DNA from: Rhynchopus sp. YZ270_cl-10
Lineage: Eukaryota > Euglenozoa > Diplonemea > Diplonemida > Diplonemidae
Direction: 5' to 3'
DNA: 64,000 nucleotides
Assembly: GCA_964035575.1 (NCBI GenBank)
Contig: OZ037873.1
Coordinates: forward strand, 930,001-994,000
Shown here piece after piece: positions 54,124 to 63,229 of this stretch. Numbering within the stretch: position 1 is the stretch's first letter; each line of letters starts with the position of its first letter. Made by a program: the position numbers and the translations under genes. Under the pieces are notes generated by a model, which had not been told where the DNA came from, made no database searches, and was given only the letters and a program-made list of their open reading frames with translations.

Positions 54124-54919
54124 CCAGGCCTTTTGCTAACTTTGGGATTTTCCCCCTGAATGGCATGATGGTCAAAAAAAAATAATTTCCTGGAAAAAAA
54201 AGTACATTCCGAGCTTTCCCGCCTGGTGAAAGCGGTCGTCGCGCGCTTCGCGCGCGCCTCCCTGCCAGCCACAGGGTGGAGAGGCGAAGGGTCAGCTTTG
54301 CGAGATATAAACAAAAAACGGAATATAATCCTTTATTAACGGTCCTTGGTCTTGCGCCTTACGTACACTAACCGTACAAAATCAATACGTCTTCCAGAAG
54401 CAGGGGCTGTTGCAACGGTTGGGTTCCTTTGAAATAAGAATGGTCAATTTTTTGCAGCTTGGGTCAAGTTTCATTTCTGGCTGCAAAATGCAAGGGAATC
54501 CCCTTAGACATTGTAAAATGGCACCGTAGGCAGGAAGAAAATAGCGTACAGCGAGCGCAGCGAGCAGAAAAATTGTAAGGTGTCATCGTGCCATCGTGCC
54601 ATCGTGCCATCGTGCCATCGTGCCATCGTGCCATCGTGCCATCGTGCCATCGTGCCATCGTGCCATCGTGCCATCGTGCCATCATGCCATCATGCCATCA
54701 TGCCATCATGCCATCATGCCATCATGCCATCATGCCATCATGCCATCGTGCCATCATGCCATCATGCCATCATGCCATCTGGGGGGGAAATCCCCAGGTG
54801 ATGGATAGCGAAAGCCCTGCCCCACCACCCCCCGTGGCATGATGGTGGCATGATGGAAAAAAAAATAAAAAACGCCCAAAAACGTGGCACGATGGCATGA
54901 TGGTTAGCAAAAGGCCTGG
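54124..54919. mobile_element. TIR element, 796 bp, 7-bp TSD, with 8-mer satellite
   Basis: Inverted ends CCAGGCCTTTTGCTAAC (54124-54140) and GTTAGCAAAAGGCCTGG (54903-54919). A perfect direct repeat AACGAAA bounds it (54117-54123, 54920-54926). ATGGCATGATGG words lie near both ends, matching the array unit on the other strand, so the array may have grown from a subterminal motif. No transposase. Confidence 0.85.
54583..54780. repeat. (GCCATCGT/GCCATCAT)n satellite, about 24 units
   Basis: An 8-base unit. About 11 GCCATCGT units come first, then mostly GCCATCAT with one GCCATCGT. The reading frames SCHRAIVP on the plus strand and ARWHDGTM on the minus strand are its translations. Confidence 0.95.
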
Positions 54920-54926
54920 AACGAAA

Positions 54927-55291
54927 CCTCGATTTAAAAAAAATAAACTCAAACACAGGGCTCTCAGGCAAGCCCCAAAATCCAAAAAAAAAAGGTCAAA
55001 CAACGTTCGAAATCAAGACCCTACTCCACCCCAAGTGACACTACACCCTCTGGCAGGGGCGTGCGAAGGGCGCCCGCCTGGAGGTGTGAGTGAGTGTCAT
55101 GAGTCTCATTTGTTTGTGGTTTTGGTTGCAGTATAGTTGTAATTGGCGACCAAAAAAGTCGCCAATTTGCACGAAAACCCCAAAATCCGCTAATAATATG
55201 TGTTTGCCAAGTTTCTTGTCCAACTGTATTATTCATTTTCTTTCTGGAAGTGCCAGTCGGAGCGGCCACCGAGAAATTTTTTATTTGATTA
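54927..55291. other. spacer, nothing recognised
   Basis: No gene; a short inverted GGCGACC..AAAAAAGTCGCC hairpin lies at about 55144-55162. Confidence 0.4.
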
Positions 55292-55497
55292 CTGGGGGGA
55301 GCCGAATAGTAGACCCCCCTGTATAATTTTTTTTTCCACATATTACCACAACTACTCAAAACATGAGATCTGTTGCTTTATTGGACTCATCGGGCATTTG
55401 TGATCTGGACATGGGGGTCAGACTCCACTTTAGAGCAACCTAAAATGGGGTCAAAAAAAATTGGAGTCTAGGGGGGGGGTCTACTATTCGACCCCAG
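55292..55497. mobile_element. 206-bp TIR element, CTGGGG family, TTA target
   Basis: The left end is CTGGGGGGAGCCGAATAGTA then GACCCCCC; the right end is GGGGGTCTACTATTCG then ACCCCAG. TTA flanks both sides (55289-55291, 55498-55500). Same terminal signature as 5470-5866 and 11034-11559 with a different subterminal word. Confidence 0.8.
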
Positions 55498-56443
55498 TTA
55501 AAGCAAGGGTACTTTTTTTTTGCACCCGCCTTCTTTTCTTTTAAAAAATATGGTGTTACGGAACAACTATCAAGGAAATGTCAATATGGGAGGGGGGACC
55601 CGGGGGGGGGTGGTTGCCGGACTTGCTGCATACGTGTCCGTCGCTGTCACGAAAGGTGCAAGCACAAGACAAGAAGCTCGTGCAGCTTAAGTTCATTTTA
55701 CTTTCCCCTTTCTATGATGTGTGAGAGGCACATTCGTCCCCGCAAAGTTTCCTCTTCCTTTAAAAAAGGAGCGAAAACCTTGTGGTGCAGATGCATCTCT
55801 TCAGCCTTTCCCTTCAGAAACAAATAATCCACTAAAAAAAATAGTGGGTACACTTAGCACCCTGTTATACCTGCTGTTCAGGTGGGTTTGAAAGTAATGA
55901 ATACACTGTAAGCTTTCCGTTTCATTTACTTTTGTGTAAATCAAGGTACTTGACAGTAGGAAATAGAAACGACGGAAGGTGCGTGCCCGGTTGTTTTTCT
56001 TATTCATTCTTTTCTACGTTTTGCAAAACAGCCATAAAAAGAATGATGGGAACATTTTTGTTGATCCCTCACCATATACTATCAATATATTGATTGCATA
56101 TGACGAAAATACTTATTCATTGTTTCTCTCTCTTCACTTCAGCGGAAAAACACATCAAGCTTGCGGAGCGATAAACGAAAAAAGTTGTTTTTCGTTGTTT
56201 TATTTTTATTCATATCCTGAGGTTAGTTTCTATTTCAGGTGACTAAGCACAACGAGGCTTAGGTTTTTCTCATAATATTTTATTCACGTCCCAACATTGT
56301 CAAGAGGAATAGAATCTTCGGCTGCGTGCCTGCTTCAAGTTGCTTTTCATTCAGTTGTTCATTTGTTTTTAGCACCATTCACACAGTCACACGGCGAAAA
56401 ACACCTATCTGACGTCACAGACAGTGCAATACACAACACACAC
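55498..56443. other. upstream region of copy D with empty insertion site
   Basis: It contains GCAAGGGTACTTTTTTT..GCACCC (55505), a decayed GTCA-iteron (55552-55590), the unoccupied relative of the 51547-52380 insertion site (56046-56110), and a hairpin module GTGACTAAGCACAACGAGGC, TTAGG at 56240-56268 about 200 bases before the ATG. The frame upstream of Met 56444 is open for 49 codons but not protein-like. Confidence 0.5.
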
Positions 56444-58627
56444 ATGCGCCGAATCATGAGGAAAGGAGTGTCCCGCACAGCGAAGCATGTGAGCATCAGG
56501 AAAATTATCGGAGTGGCGGTGTTTCTTCTGACGCTGTCGCTCTTGTTTCAGTCGTTGCAGGGCCCGTACAAGAGATACTACGAGCAGCTACGCATGCAGG
56601 ACATAGATGGTTTCCCTGTCCCAACGACCGTCGCCAAGCCCGCCGTACACGTCGACTTCAACAGAACACTTCCCGGTGTGAACTTCATCCGTGACAAACT
56701 TGTCGCAAAGATAGGAAAAGAAAAGGCCGCCCGTGAAACAGACGAAGACTTTGCCGGGGACAGATGGTGGTGGATTGACGACAACGCAAAGTCGATGGAG
56801 GTCTTCATCATGCCTGGTGTCTACGAGCAGAACAAAGACACAACGGACAGCATGGTGGACTTCATCTTGGACATGAGTCGTGATGGGCTCTTCCTCCGTA
56901 GGAAAAGCGTAAATAAGATCGCCCTGAAGAGCGACAACATGAAGGACTTCAGTGTGACCAGTGGTGTCATGGACTACTTCGGTGATGCATCGGCACTTCG
57001 CATCACCCAGGGTTACCGCTTCCACGACGGGCGTGGTGTGGCTGCGGCACACACTGCTGGCTTTGAGGTGTCCTTCACGTGTGGAGGGGAGAAGTTCAAC
57101 TCACCTGGTGAGCCCTTCAACGGGTTTGAGAAGAGCATTTATGAGTCGGACGGCAAGGTGATTGTGAAGGCAGTGATGCAGATTGGCGGGAAGGCTGAGG
57201 TGGAGTGGCGTGCTGTCATGCGTGGGGACACTGTGGTGTCGTACACCTACGTCGATGTGCGCAACATCCAGGACACACCCCTTGAGAACGTGGAGGTGCG
57301 TGTGAGGCGTGGCCTTGACGAGCAGAAGTACTCGCAGTTGTGTCAGAAGTTTGAAGGGAAGGCCGTCGAGTGCAGCACTGCTGGCAGCGGGGAACTCACT
57401 GTCAACACACTTGAGTGGTTCAGCTTCACTTGTAAAGGCAGAATGGGTTTCTCGTACGGATGGCACCACATCGTGAAGGACAAGTCTCTCGCTGGGGTCA
57501 CCGTTGAAAAGGGTGCCGACGGCAACCTCGTCACTGCGTTCAAAACTGTGTACAAGAAGAGCAACATCGCCAAGGGAGAAGTGTTCAACGTCGAGGACCT
57601 GGGTGTGCTGACTGCAGGCGGTCTGTACAAGACAATGCCGTACGACAAGCTGCTGAAGGGGATTGAGGCGCGCAAGGAGCTGACGGACTTCTCGATTTCC
57701 TACGACTACGGGGCAGAGCTTTCGAGCATGGCGTCGTTTGCTTACTTCATGAAGCGGAGGATGTACAAGATCTCTGATGAAGAGCAGGACAAGAAGTTTG
57801 AGCAGCTGAACACATGGTGTCTGGAGCACCTGGACGCGTATTACGACAACTTCATCCTTGGGAAAGACGGCACGGTGGATCAAACCTACGTCGAAGTGTT
57901 CCAGCGTGGAAACGCGATGACCATCCTCTCTGTCATCAAGCTTGCACTCATGAACCGCGACGACAAGCTCATCTTCAGACGTCTGATGCTGATTCTTGAT
58001 GAATTGGTAACTGCCCTCCTTAAGTTCCAGAAATCCAACGGCTACATTACGTGCGATCCGAAGGCAGCCTGGTTCCTCGACTGCCACGGTGCAGGCATGC
58101 TTGCACTGTCCTACATTTTTGTCACCTACGACGTGCTGCCTTATAAGATGACCCGCGATGAGGTGAAGAAGCGTCTTAAGAGGTCGATTGACGGTGTGAA
58201 GTACGACCTCCACGCAGAAGTAGTTGATAAGACTGAGCAGGTCCAGCTCAAGGTCGTTGTCAGCGCTGAGAACAACGACGACGGCCTGGAGTGGAACTAC
58301 AAATCGTCGCTGCTGCTGCGTTCACTGCACCTCCTGGAGCTGGCTGCACATGACGGGGCACAGCTGGACTACCGCACAATGGACAAAGCGTTCAGCCTGC
58401 GTCACTACGTCTTTGGGTTGCTTGAACACTCGAAGAATGTAACGTCAAGCAACGGGACCCTTTACCACGAGTTCAAAACGTCATTCCGAAGCGCCGAAAC
58501 GAACTCCGAGACACAGCCGTGGTGCATGCTTGGCTACTTTGGTGAGTACGAGAGACTGTACTACAAGCTCTTCCACGACACTGAGCTTGCGGAGCTGCAG
58601 AAGGCTGTGGGTATGGGACTGCAGTAA
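56444..58627 (+). CDS. family copy D: N-anchored RWWWIDDN protein, 727 residues
   Basis: MRRIMRKGVSRTAKHVSIRK, a strongly basic cytoplasmic tail, then anchor IIGVAVFLLTLSLLFQ. The stalk LRMQDIDGFPVPTT is shared with E only. Most differences from A-C in the core are conservative, but EQNKDTT, RAVMRGDTVV and FTCKGRMGF (Cys for Val-Glu) are private. The helical half has LILDELVTALLKFQKSNGYI and MTRDEVKKRLKRSIDGVKYD. It ends ELQKAVGMGLQ like E, and the 3' flank (TAAGAAGGCATCTGCGAAGC) is also shared with E, showing D and E are the latest duplication. Met 56297 is a possible but poorer start. Confidence 0.9.
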   Translation: MRRIMRKGVSRTAKHVSIRKIIGVAVFLLTLSLLFQSLQGPYKRYYEQLRMQDIDGFPVPTTVAKPAVHVDFNRTLPGVNFIRDKLVAKIGKEKAARETDEDFAGDRWWWIDDNAKSMEVFIMPGVYEQNKDTTDSMVDFILDMSRDGLFLRRKSVNKIALKSDNMKDFSVTSGVMDYFGDASALRITQGYRFHDGRGVAAAHTAGFEVSFTCGGEKFNSPGEPFNGFEKSIYESDGKVIVKAVMQIGGKAEVEWRAVMRGDTVVSYTYVDVRNIQDTPLENVEVRVRRGLDEQKYSQLCQKFEGKAVECSTAGSGELTVNTLEWFSFTCKGRMGFSYGWHHIVKDKSLAGVTVEKGADGNLVTAFKTVYKKSNIAKGEVFNVEDLGVLTAGGLYKTMPYDKLLKGIEARKELTDFSISYDYGAELSSMASFAYFMKRRMYKISDEEQDKKFEQLNTWCLEHLDAYYDNFILGKDGTVDQTYVEVFQRGNAMTILSVIKLALMNRDDKLIFRRLMLILDELVTALLKFQKSNGYITCDPKAAWFLDCHGAGMLALSYIFVTYDVLPYKMTRDEVKKRLKRSIDGVKYDLHAEVVDKTEQVQLKVVVSAENNDDGLEWNYKSSLLLRSLHLLELAAHDGAQLDYRTMDKAFSLRHYVFGLLEHSKNVTSSNGTLYHEFKTSFRSAETNSETQPWCMLGYFGEYERLYYKLFHDTELAELQKAVGMGLQ

Positions 58628-58796
58628 GAAGGCATCTGCGAAGCTCTTTCTGCCCTGAGGCTGAACGTTGCTCCTTTGTGCCCTGTCCTGGGGTGGGGTG
58701 GGTGGGGTGGGGTCGGTTTAAGAGTGGGCTGTGCATTGGGGTTGGTTAAGGCTTTGATACTGTGGAGTATTTTAGGTACCGTCTATCTTCCTCAGT
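58628..58796. other. 3' flank of copy D
   Basis: GGTGGGGT repeats and TGGAGTATTTTAGGTACC, a partial second copy of the motif that begins the next duplicated block. Confidence 0.4.
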
Positions 58797-59056
58797 CCTG
58801 CTTTCTAGAGTGGGGTTTATGATTATGTTGGGTGTCTCAAGGACTGGAGTATTTTAGGTCCTTCCGTCTATCTTCCTCAGGCTGTGTATACTTCCTATAG
58901 TGGCTATTCCTGTCTGGGGTTTTCGTGGAACGCAAAATATACAAGTGGGTGGCGAAATCTCCTCACTAGCATGCAGATGAGAGTGTATTGCACTGAAAAT
59001 GCCACGTTTATAGGTACCTCACAGCTGGTTCATCATTGGTTTTGTGTCATTTCTTT
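58797..59056 (+). repeat. segmental duplication downstream of D (partner 62795-63022)
   Basis: GTTTATGATTATGTTGGGTG, TCTCAAGGACTGGAGTATTT ... GGTTTTGTGTCATTTC matches the partner almost base for base, apart from two small indels (ATACAAGTGG and ATGCAGATGAGAGTGTATT here). Confidence 0.9.
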
Positions 59057-59283
59057 TTTTATTTTTTTTTGGGGGGGGGGAGATATGGGGGACCACGTAG
59101 AATGAAATTTTGCCTGAGTATGCGTAAAGTATACGTAAACTCCATTCGGCAGGATCTATTGTTTAACGTGGCCAAAAAACGAAAAAGGAGAAAAAGGGGG
59201 GGAAAAACACTCTTATTTTAAGTGCCAAAGGTTCCTGTTATTTTTGGTTACAATTTTTTTTTCACGTTGCATAATTTATTGTT
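59057..59283. other. spacer
   Basis: AAGTATACGTAAACTCCATTCGGC resembles the start of the 11034 element (AAAGTATACGTATACTTTATTCGGC), followed by AACG..GGCCAAAAAACGAAAA as there; a diverged piece of that element. No gene. Confidence 0.5.
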
Positions 59284-59290
59284 ACAGTAT

Positions 59291-60078
59291 GGGGTGATCT
59301 GGGGACTTTTTTTTCCAGATTATTCACTAGCGATTCACAAATATTCACAAAAACCCACACACCCGCGTATCACGTGTGTTTCCGCCTCGTTGTGAATTTT
59401 CGTGATTTTTTGTGATTTTTTTTTGGTTTTTGGTGTGGTGCATAACCGATTACCCGTGTTTCTACCAGTTTAAACGACGGCATTTGCATTTCCGGAATCA
59501 GTGGTGGGGTCAATTCGCCGAAATGGACAAGTTCTCGTTTTTGGTCAATTTCCGCAGTATACACAGTATACACAGTACACACCAGTACAGTACAGTACAG
59601 TACAGTACAGTACAGTACAGTACAGTACAGTACAGTACAGTACAGTACAGTACAGTACAGTACAGTACAGTACAGTACAGTACAGTACAGTACAGTACAG
59701 TACAGTACAGTACAGTACAGTACAGTACAGTACAGTACAGTACAGTACAGTACAGTACAGTACAGTACAGTACAGTACAGTACAGTACAGTACAGTACAG
59801 TACAGTACAGTACAGTACAGTACAGTACAGTACAGTACAGTACAGTACAGTACAGTACAGTACAGTACAGTACAGTACAGTACAGTACAGTACAGTACAG
59901 TACAGTACAGTACTGCAAACCCAAAAAAAATCATAAAACCTGCACTAGCGATTCACAAAAGTTCACAAAAATTCACAAAAGATCCCACACATGGTGTCTC
60001 ACGTGTGTTTTCGCCTCGTTGTGAATTTTTGTGAATGGCTGGTGAATAATCTGGAAAAAAAAGTCCCCAGATCACCCC
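59291..60078. mobile_element. TIR element, 788 bp, ACAGTAT TSD, with CTGTA satellite
   Basis: Ends GGGGTGATCTGGGGACTTTT, CCAGATTATTCAC and their complement, with perfect 7-base direct repeats ACAGTAT (59284-59290, 60079-60085). Inner direct repeats of CACTAGCGATTCACAAA ... CGCCTCGTTGTGAATTTT occur on both sides of the array. The left array flank is the complement of the right array flank in the 7474-8163 element. Confidence 0.9.
59583..59912. repeat. (CAGTA)n satellite, about 66 units
   Basis: A nearly pure 5-mer, the complement of the CTGTA unit at 9.0-9.5 kb and 63.0-63.2 kb. Preceded by two GTATACACA units of the 9-mer type. Confidence 0.97.
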
Positions 60079-60322
60079 ACAGTATTGCAAAAAAAAAATT
60101 ACAGTTCCCAACTTCTCTCTTTTTATAATTCTCTGTCGCATACATTCATTAGGTCTGGACACTGTCCCGTCTCATGCACACAAGGCTTCATTCAGATGAC
60201 CTGCAGCGTTTCCTTCCTTCTGTACTGATGTGTGTAGCCCCGGCAGCGTTTCACGTATATTGCTATCACCACATGACGACACATCCAGGCGACATTCAAA
60301 ACACAAACACACACCTCCAACC

Positions 60323-62524
60323 ATGCAGTGCGTGTCCGACGCAGCGCAGCATGTGGGCATAAAGCACATAGTTGGAGTCGTGGTCACTCTACTAACGCTA
60401 GCGTTCATGAAGCACAAAGTGCCTGGTTGGGTGGAAACGTCCACTCCAGTAGTCGAGCCGCTACGAATGCAGGACATAGATGGTTTCGCTGTCTCAACTA
60501 CCTTTACCAAGCCCGCCGTGCACGTCGACTTCAGCAGAACACTTCCCGGTGTGAACTTCATCCGTGACAAACTTGTCGCACAGATAGGAACAGAGAGGGC
60601 AGCCCGTGAAACAGATGAAGACTTGGCCGGGGACAGATGGTGGTGGATTGACGACAACGCAAAGTCGATGGAGGTCTTCATCATGCCTGGTGTCTACGAA
60701 GAGTACAAAGACACAACGGACAGCATGGTGGACTTCATCTACGACATGAGTCGTGATGGGCTCTTCATCCGTAGGAAAAGCGTAAATAAGATATCCCTGA
60801 GGAATGACAACATGAAGGACTTCAGTGTGACCAGTGGTGTCATGGACTACTATGGTGACGCATCGGCACTCAACATCACCCAGGGTTACCGCTTCCACGA
60901 CGGGCGTGGTGTGGCTGCGGCACACACTGCTGGCTTTGAGGTGTCCTTCACGTGTGGAGGGGAGAAGTACAACTCACCCGGTGAGCCCTTCAACGGGTTT
61001 GAGAAGAGCATTTATGAGTCGGACGGCAAGGTGATTGTGAAGGCAGTGATGCAGATTGGCGGGAAGGCTGAGGTGGAGTGGCGTGGTGTCATGCGTGAGG
61101 ACACTGTGGTGTCGTACACCTACGTCGATGTGCGCAACATCCAGGACACACCCCTTGAGAACGTGGAGGTGCGTGTGAAGCGTGGCCTTGACGAGCAGCA
61201 GTACTCGCAGTTGTGCCAGAAGTTTGAAGGGAAGGCCGTCAAATGTGGACCAATAAAAAGCAAACAGCACAAGGTGCTTTCTGCAAAAAACCTTGAGTGG
61301 TTCAGCTTCACTGTGGAAGGCAGAATGGGTTTCTCGTACGGATGGCACCACATCGTGAAGGACAAGTCTCTCGCTGAAATCAGAATTGACGCCGTGGGCA
61401 AGCGCAAGAGTGGTACCAAACTCGTCACTGCGTTCAAAACTGTCTTCAAAAAGAAAACCATCGCCAAGGGAGAAGTGTTCAGCGTCGAGGACCTGGGTGT
61501 GCTGACTGCAGGCGGTCTGTACAAGACAATGCCGTACGACAAGCTGCTGAAGGGGATTGAGGCGCGCAAGGAGCTGACGGACTTCTCGATTTCCTACGAC
61601 TACGGGGCAGAGCTTTCGAGCATGGCGTCGTTTGCTTACTTCATGAAGCGGAGGATGTACAAGATCCCTGATGAAGAGCAGGACAAGAAGTTTGAGCAGC
61701 TGAACACATGGTGTCTGGAGCACCTGGATGCGTATTACGACAACTTCATCCTTGGGAAGGACGGCAAGGTGGATCAAACCTATGTTGAAGTGTTCCAACG
61801 TGGAAACGCGATGACCATCCTCTCTGTCATCAAGCTTGCACTCATAAACCGCGACCACAAGCTCATCTTCAGACGTCTGATGCTGATTCTTGATGAACTG
61901 GTCATTTGCCTCCTCAAGTTCCAGAAGGATACCGGATTTATTACGTGCGAGCTGCACGGAGCCTGGTTCCTCGACTGCCACGGTGCAGGCATGCTTGCAC
62001 TGTCCTACATTGTTGCCACCTACGACGTGCTGCCTTACAAGGTGCCTCGCGAGAGTGTGACGAACGGTCTTTCGAGGACGATTGACGGTGTGAAGTACGA
62101 CCTGGGTGCAGAAGTAGTTGATAAGACTGAGCACGTCGAGCTCAAGGTCGTTGTCATGGGTGAGAACGGCGACGACGGCCTGCAGTGGAACTACAAATCC
62201 TCGCTGCTGCTGCGTTCACTGCACATCCTCGAGATGGCTTCGCACGACGGGACAGCAGACCTCGATCCCGCCGTACTGGACAAAGCGTTCAGCCTGCGTC
62301 ACTACGTCTTTGGGTTGATTGAACACTCGAAAACGGTCAGCACACACAACGGGCACCTCCACAACGAGTTCAGAACGTCGTTCGCGAGCGGCGAAACGAA
62401 CTCCGAGACACAGCCGTGGTGCATGCTGGGATACTTCAGTGAGTACGAGACGCTGTACTACAAGCTCTTCCACGAGACTGAGCTTGCGGAGCTGCAGAAG
62501 GCTGTGGGTATGGGACTGCAGTAA
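60323..62524 (+). CDS. family copy E: N-anchored RWWWIDDN protein, 733 residues
   Basis: MQCVSDAAQHVGIKHI then anchor VGVVVTLLTLAFM and stalk LRMQDIDGFAVSTT shared with D. Two loops carry private cassettes: KCGPIKSKQHKVLSAKN in place of ECSTAGSGELTVNA, and EIRIDAVGKRKSGTKLV after KDKSLA. Shares GTE..AARET and YYGDASAL with A, LNITQGY and KYNSPGE with C, FNGFEKS and AYYDN with D, IPDEEQ with B. Ends ELQKAVGMGLQ. An upstream in-frame Met (60230) adds 31 low-complexity residues and is less likely. Function unknown. Confidence 0.9.
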   Translation: MQCVSDAAQHVGIKHIVGVVVTLLTLAFMKHKVPGWVETSTPVVEPLRMQDIDGFAVSTTFTKPAVHVDFSRTLPGVNFIRDKLVAQIGTERAARETDEDLAGDRWWWIDDNAKSMEVFIMPGVYEEYKDTTDSMVDFIYDMSRDGLFIRRKSVNKISLRNDNMKDFSVTSGVMDYYGDASALNITQGYRFHDGRGVAAAHTAGFEVSFTCGGEKYNSPGEPFNGFEKSIYESDGKVIVKAVMQIGGKAEVEWRGVMREDTVVSYTYVDVRNIQDTPLENVEVRVKRGLDEQQYSQLCQKFEGKAVKCGPIKSKQHKVLSAKNLEWFSFTVEGRMGFSYGWHHIVKDKSLAEIRIDAVGKRKSGTKLVTAFKTVFKKKTIAKGEVFSVEDLGVLTAGGLYKTMPYDKLLKGIEARKELTDFSISYDYGAELSSMASFAYFMKRRMYKIPDEEQDKKFEQLNTWCLEHLDAYYDNFILGKDGKVDQTYVEVFQRGNAMTILSVIKLALINRDHKLIFRRLMLILDELVICLLKFQKDTGFITCELHGAWFLDCHGAGMLALSYIVATYDVLPYKVPRESVTNGLSRTIDGVKYDLGAEVVDKTEHVELKVVVMGENGDDGLQWNYKSSLLLRSLHILEMASHDGTADLDPAVLDKAFSLRHYVFGLIEHSKTVSTHNGHLHNEFRTSFASGETNSETQPWCMLGYFSEYETLYYKLFHETELAELQKAVGMGLQ

Positions 62525-62559
62525 GAAGGCATCTGCGAAGCTCTTCCTGGTGTGCGACT

Positions 62560-62794
62560 AACTGCTGTTTTTTTGACTTTTTTCACCAAAAATGGCCATT
62601 TTACCCAACATGGCCAAAACAGTCAAAAAGCCACTTTTTCACTATTTTTTTTGCATTTTATCATATTCTGAGTCGCCCTTAGCTTAGTGAATTTTCGGGC
62701 CACAGGGCGTTTCTGACCCACTTCTGGGGTGTTTTCCGCCCGGAGGTGTCTTGGAAATGGCCTGATATACTGTGAGGAATTATTACCTGAATTG
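62560..62794 (+). mobile_element. diverged single arm of the 39.7-40.9 kb fold-back
   Basis: GGCCATTTTACCCAACATGG, CCAAAACAGTCAAAAAGCCA, CTTTTTCACTATTTTTTTTG, GACCCACTTCTGGGGTGTTT and GTCTTGGAAATGGCC follow the right arm (40680-40870) in order. Only one arm is present. It sits exactly between copy E and the duplicated downstream block, so it inserted after the D/E duplication or was deleted from D. Confidence 0.75.
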
Positions 62795-63022
62795 CTCGTT
62801 TATGATTATGTTGGGTGTCTCAAGGACTGGAGTATTTTAGGTCCTTCCGTCTATCTTCCTCAGGCTGTGTATACTTCCTATAGTGGCTATTCCTGTCTGG
62901 GGTTTTCGTGGAACGCAAAATATGGTGGCGAAATCTCCTCACTAGCATTGCACTGAAAATGCCACGTTTATAGGTACGTCACAGCTGGCATCATTGGTTT
63001 TGTGTCATTTCTTTTTTTTTTT
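62795..63022 (+). repeat. segmental duplication downstream of E (partner 58797-59056)
   Basis: Same block as after copy D, with AAATATGGTGGCGAAATCTC where D has an extra 10 bases. It ends at the T-run before the CTGTA array. Confidence 0.9.
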
Positions 63023-63035
63023 TTTTGGGGGGCTA

Positions 63036-63229
63036 CTGTACTGTACTGTACTGTACTGTACTGTACTGTACTGTACTGTACTGTACTGTACTGTACTGTA
63101 CTGTACTGTACTGTACTGTACTGTACTGTACTGTACTGTACTGTACTGTACTGTACTGTACTGTACTGTACTGTACTGTACTGTACTGTACTGTACTGTA
63201 CTGTACTGTACTGTACTGTACTGTACTAT
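63036..63229. repeat. (CTGTA)n satellite, about 38 units
   Basis: A pure 5-mer, starting right after a GGGGGG run that ends the D/E-duplicated block and ending at CTATAAATATTT. Confidence 0.97.

Noticed and set aside
54464-54842. Frames with SCHRAIVP and ARWHDGTM repeats as repeat proteins
   Set aside because: Translation of an 8-base satellite inside a TIR element.
59370-60034. Frames with QYSTV / TVLYC repeats
   Set aside because: Translations of the CAGTA satellite; the same applies to 63.0-63.3 kb.
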